Shown: piece after piece, positions 6,446 to 6,921 of the stretch
How the letters are laid out: each line of letters opens with the position of its first letter
How positions within the stretch are numbered: the stretch's first letter is position 1
Assembly (NCBI GenBank): GCA_030609975.1
Contig: JAUWSR010000210.1
Coordinates: 1-6,921, forward strand
DNA length: 6,921 nt
Direction: 5' to 3'
From: Acidobacteriota bacterium
Lineage (GTDB): Bacteria > Acidobacteriota > Aminicenantia > Aminicenantales > Aminicenantaceae
The notes under the pieces: generated by a model
What the model saw: only the letters and a program-made list of their open reading frames with translations
Databases searched by the model: none
Told to the model about the DNA's origin: nothing
Made by a program: the position numbers and the translations under genes

Positions 6446-6921
6446 ATGTATACGCAAGTTAACAAAACAATCATAGAAAGCCTCAATGGAATCGTAGGTG
6501 AAAAAAATGTGATCCTCGATCCTGAGATGATGCGGGACTACAGTCATGATGAATTTGCCCTGAAGGAAATCGCTCATCAGCCAGAGATTGTAGTGAAGCC
6601 GGGAAGCACAGCCGAGGTCGCTCAGATCTGTCGCTTGGCTGAGGACAAGCGGATCCCTATAACACCCCGGGGGGGCGCCACCGGCCTCTGCGGCGGTTGC
6701 GTGCCTTCTTTTGGGGGCATCTGCCTTTCGCTCGAACGTATGAACCGGATCATCGAAGTCGACATTGATAATCAAATGGCCGTGGTCGAAGCCGGTGTTA
6801 CGCTTATGGATTTTTACGAAGCAGTGAAAGAGGCCGGACTCTTCTTCCCTCCCCATCCCGGCGATGAAAGCGCCATGTTTGGAGGCCTTGTGGCTACCAA
6901 TGCGGGCGGAGCCCGGGCAGT
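6446..6921 (+). CDS. GlcD-type FAD-binding oxidase/dehydrogenase, N-terminal part (continues past right edge)
   Basis: The 158 complete codons match the start of the FAD_binding_4 (PCMH/vanillyl-alcohol oxidase fold) domain of D-2-hydroxyacid (lactate/glycolate) dehydrogenases. Landmarks are IVGEKNVILDPE (16-27), VVKPGSTAEVAQI (49-61), the FAD pyrophosphate loop TPRGGATGLCGG (73-84), VEAGVTL (114-120), PPHPGDESAMFGG (135-147) and ATNAGGARA (150-158). Members oxidise 2-hydroxy acids and pass electrons to an acceptor, usually in the cytosol or at the membrane; the substrate domain lies outside the window. The frame has a stop at 6434-6436, so the ATG at 6446 is the first possible start and fits the family's N-terminus. 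The only Shine-Dalgarno-like bases (AGG) lie 1 nt from the ATG, too close to work normally, which fits leaderless translation from the nearby promoter. It is transcribed divergently from the propeller cluster. Exact substrate cannot be told. Confidence 0.9.
   Translation, partial: MYTQVNKTIIESLNGIVGEKNVILDPEMMRDYSHDEFALKEIAHQPEIVVKPGSTAEVAQICRLAEDKRIPITPRGGATGLCGGCVPSFGGICLSLERMNRIIEVDIDNQMAVVEAGVTLMDFYEAVKEAGLFFPPHPGDESAMFGGLVATNAGGARA

Noticed and set aside
6368..6856. A 162-codon open frame on the minus strand opposite the FAD oxidase
   Set aside because: It overlaps the well-conserved FAD-binding loop coding sequence, and its translation has no recognisable domain.

Overview
The window looks like a compact stretch of bacterial chromosome. 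Five genes run leftwards on the minus strand from about position 6182 to beyond position 1. One gene runs rightwards from 6446 to beyond position 6921. There are no RNA genes, CRISPR arrays, insertion sequences or phage genes. Shine-Dalgarno sequences are clear in front of all five leftward genes. Gene content (a large exported BNR/sortilin-type propeller, a dihydroorotate-dehydrogenase-like protein, exported M42-family proteins and a GlcD-type FAD oxidase) suggests a Gram-negative, possibly proteolytic bacterium of the Acidobacteriota/Aminicenantes or FCB type. That placement is inference from gene repertoire only.

Layout, in transcription order on the minus strand: a 1056-residue exported beta-propeller protein (6182 to 3012); after 30 bp, a 328-residue DHOD-like flavoprotein (2981 to 1995); after 9 bp, a 127-residue tandem ACT-domain protein (1985 to 1602); after a 109-bp AT-rich gap, a 374-residue exported M42-type protein that has lost nearly all its metal ligands (1492 to 368); and, overlapping it by 4 bp (ATGA), the N-terminal third of a second exported M42 peptidase that keeps the AHTDE metal motif (371 to beyond the left edge). 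The spacing suggests one operon, possibly with a second promoter in the 109-bp gap.

The 263-bp divergent intergenic region (6183-6445) holds a good sigma70-like promoter for the leftward operon, two candidate promoters for the rightward FAD oxidase, and a perfect 13-bp palindrome lying between the two facing -35 boxes. The nearer oxidase promoter would start transcription at or next to its ATG, giving a leaderless mRNA.

The most interesting point is the translationally coupled pair of exported M42 proteins, one apparently a pseudoenzyme and the other apparently active. They may form a hetero-oligomeric extracytoplasmic peptidase. The propeller protein could act in the same compartment. The roles of the DHOD-like and ACT proteins in this operon are not evident from sequence. 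I see no clear sign of a wholly new system.
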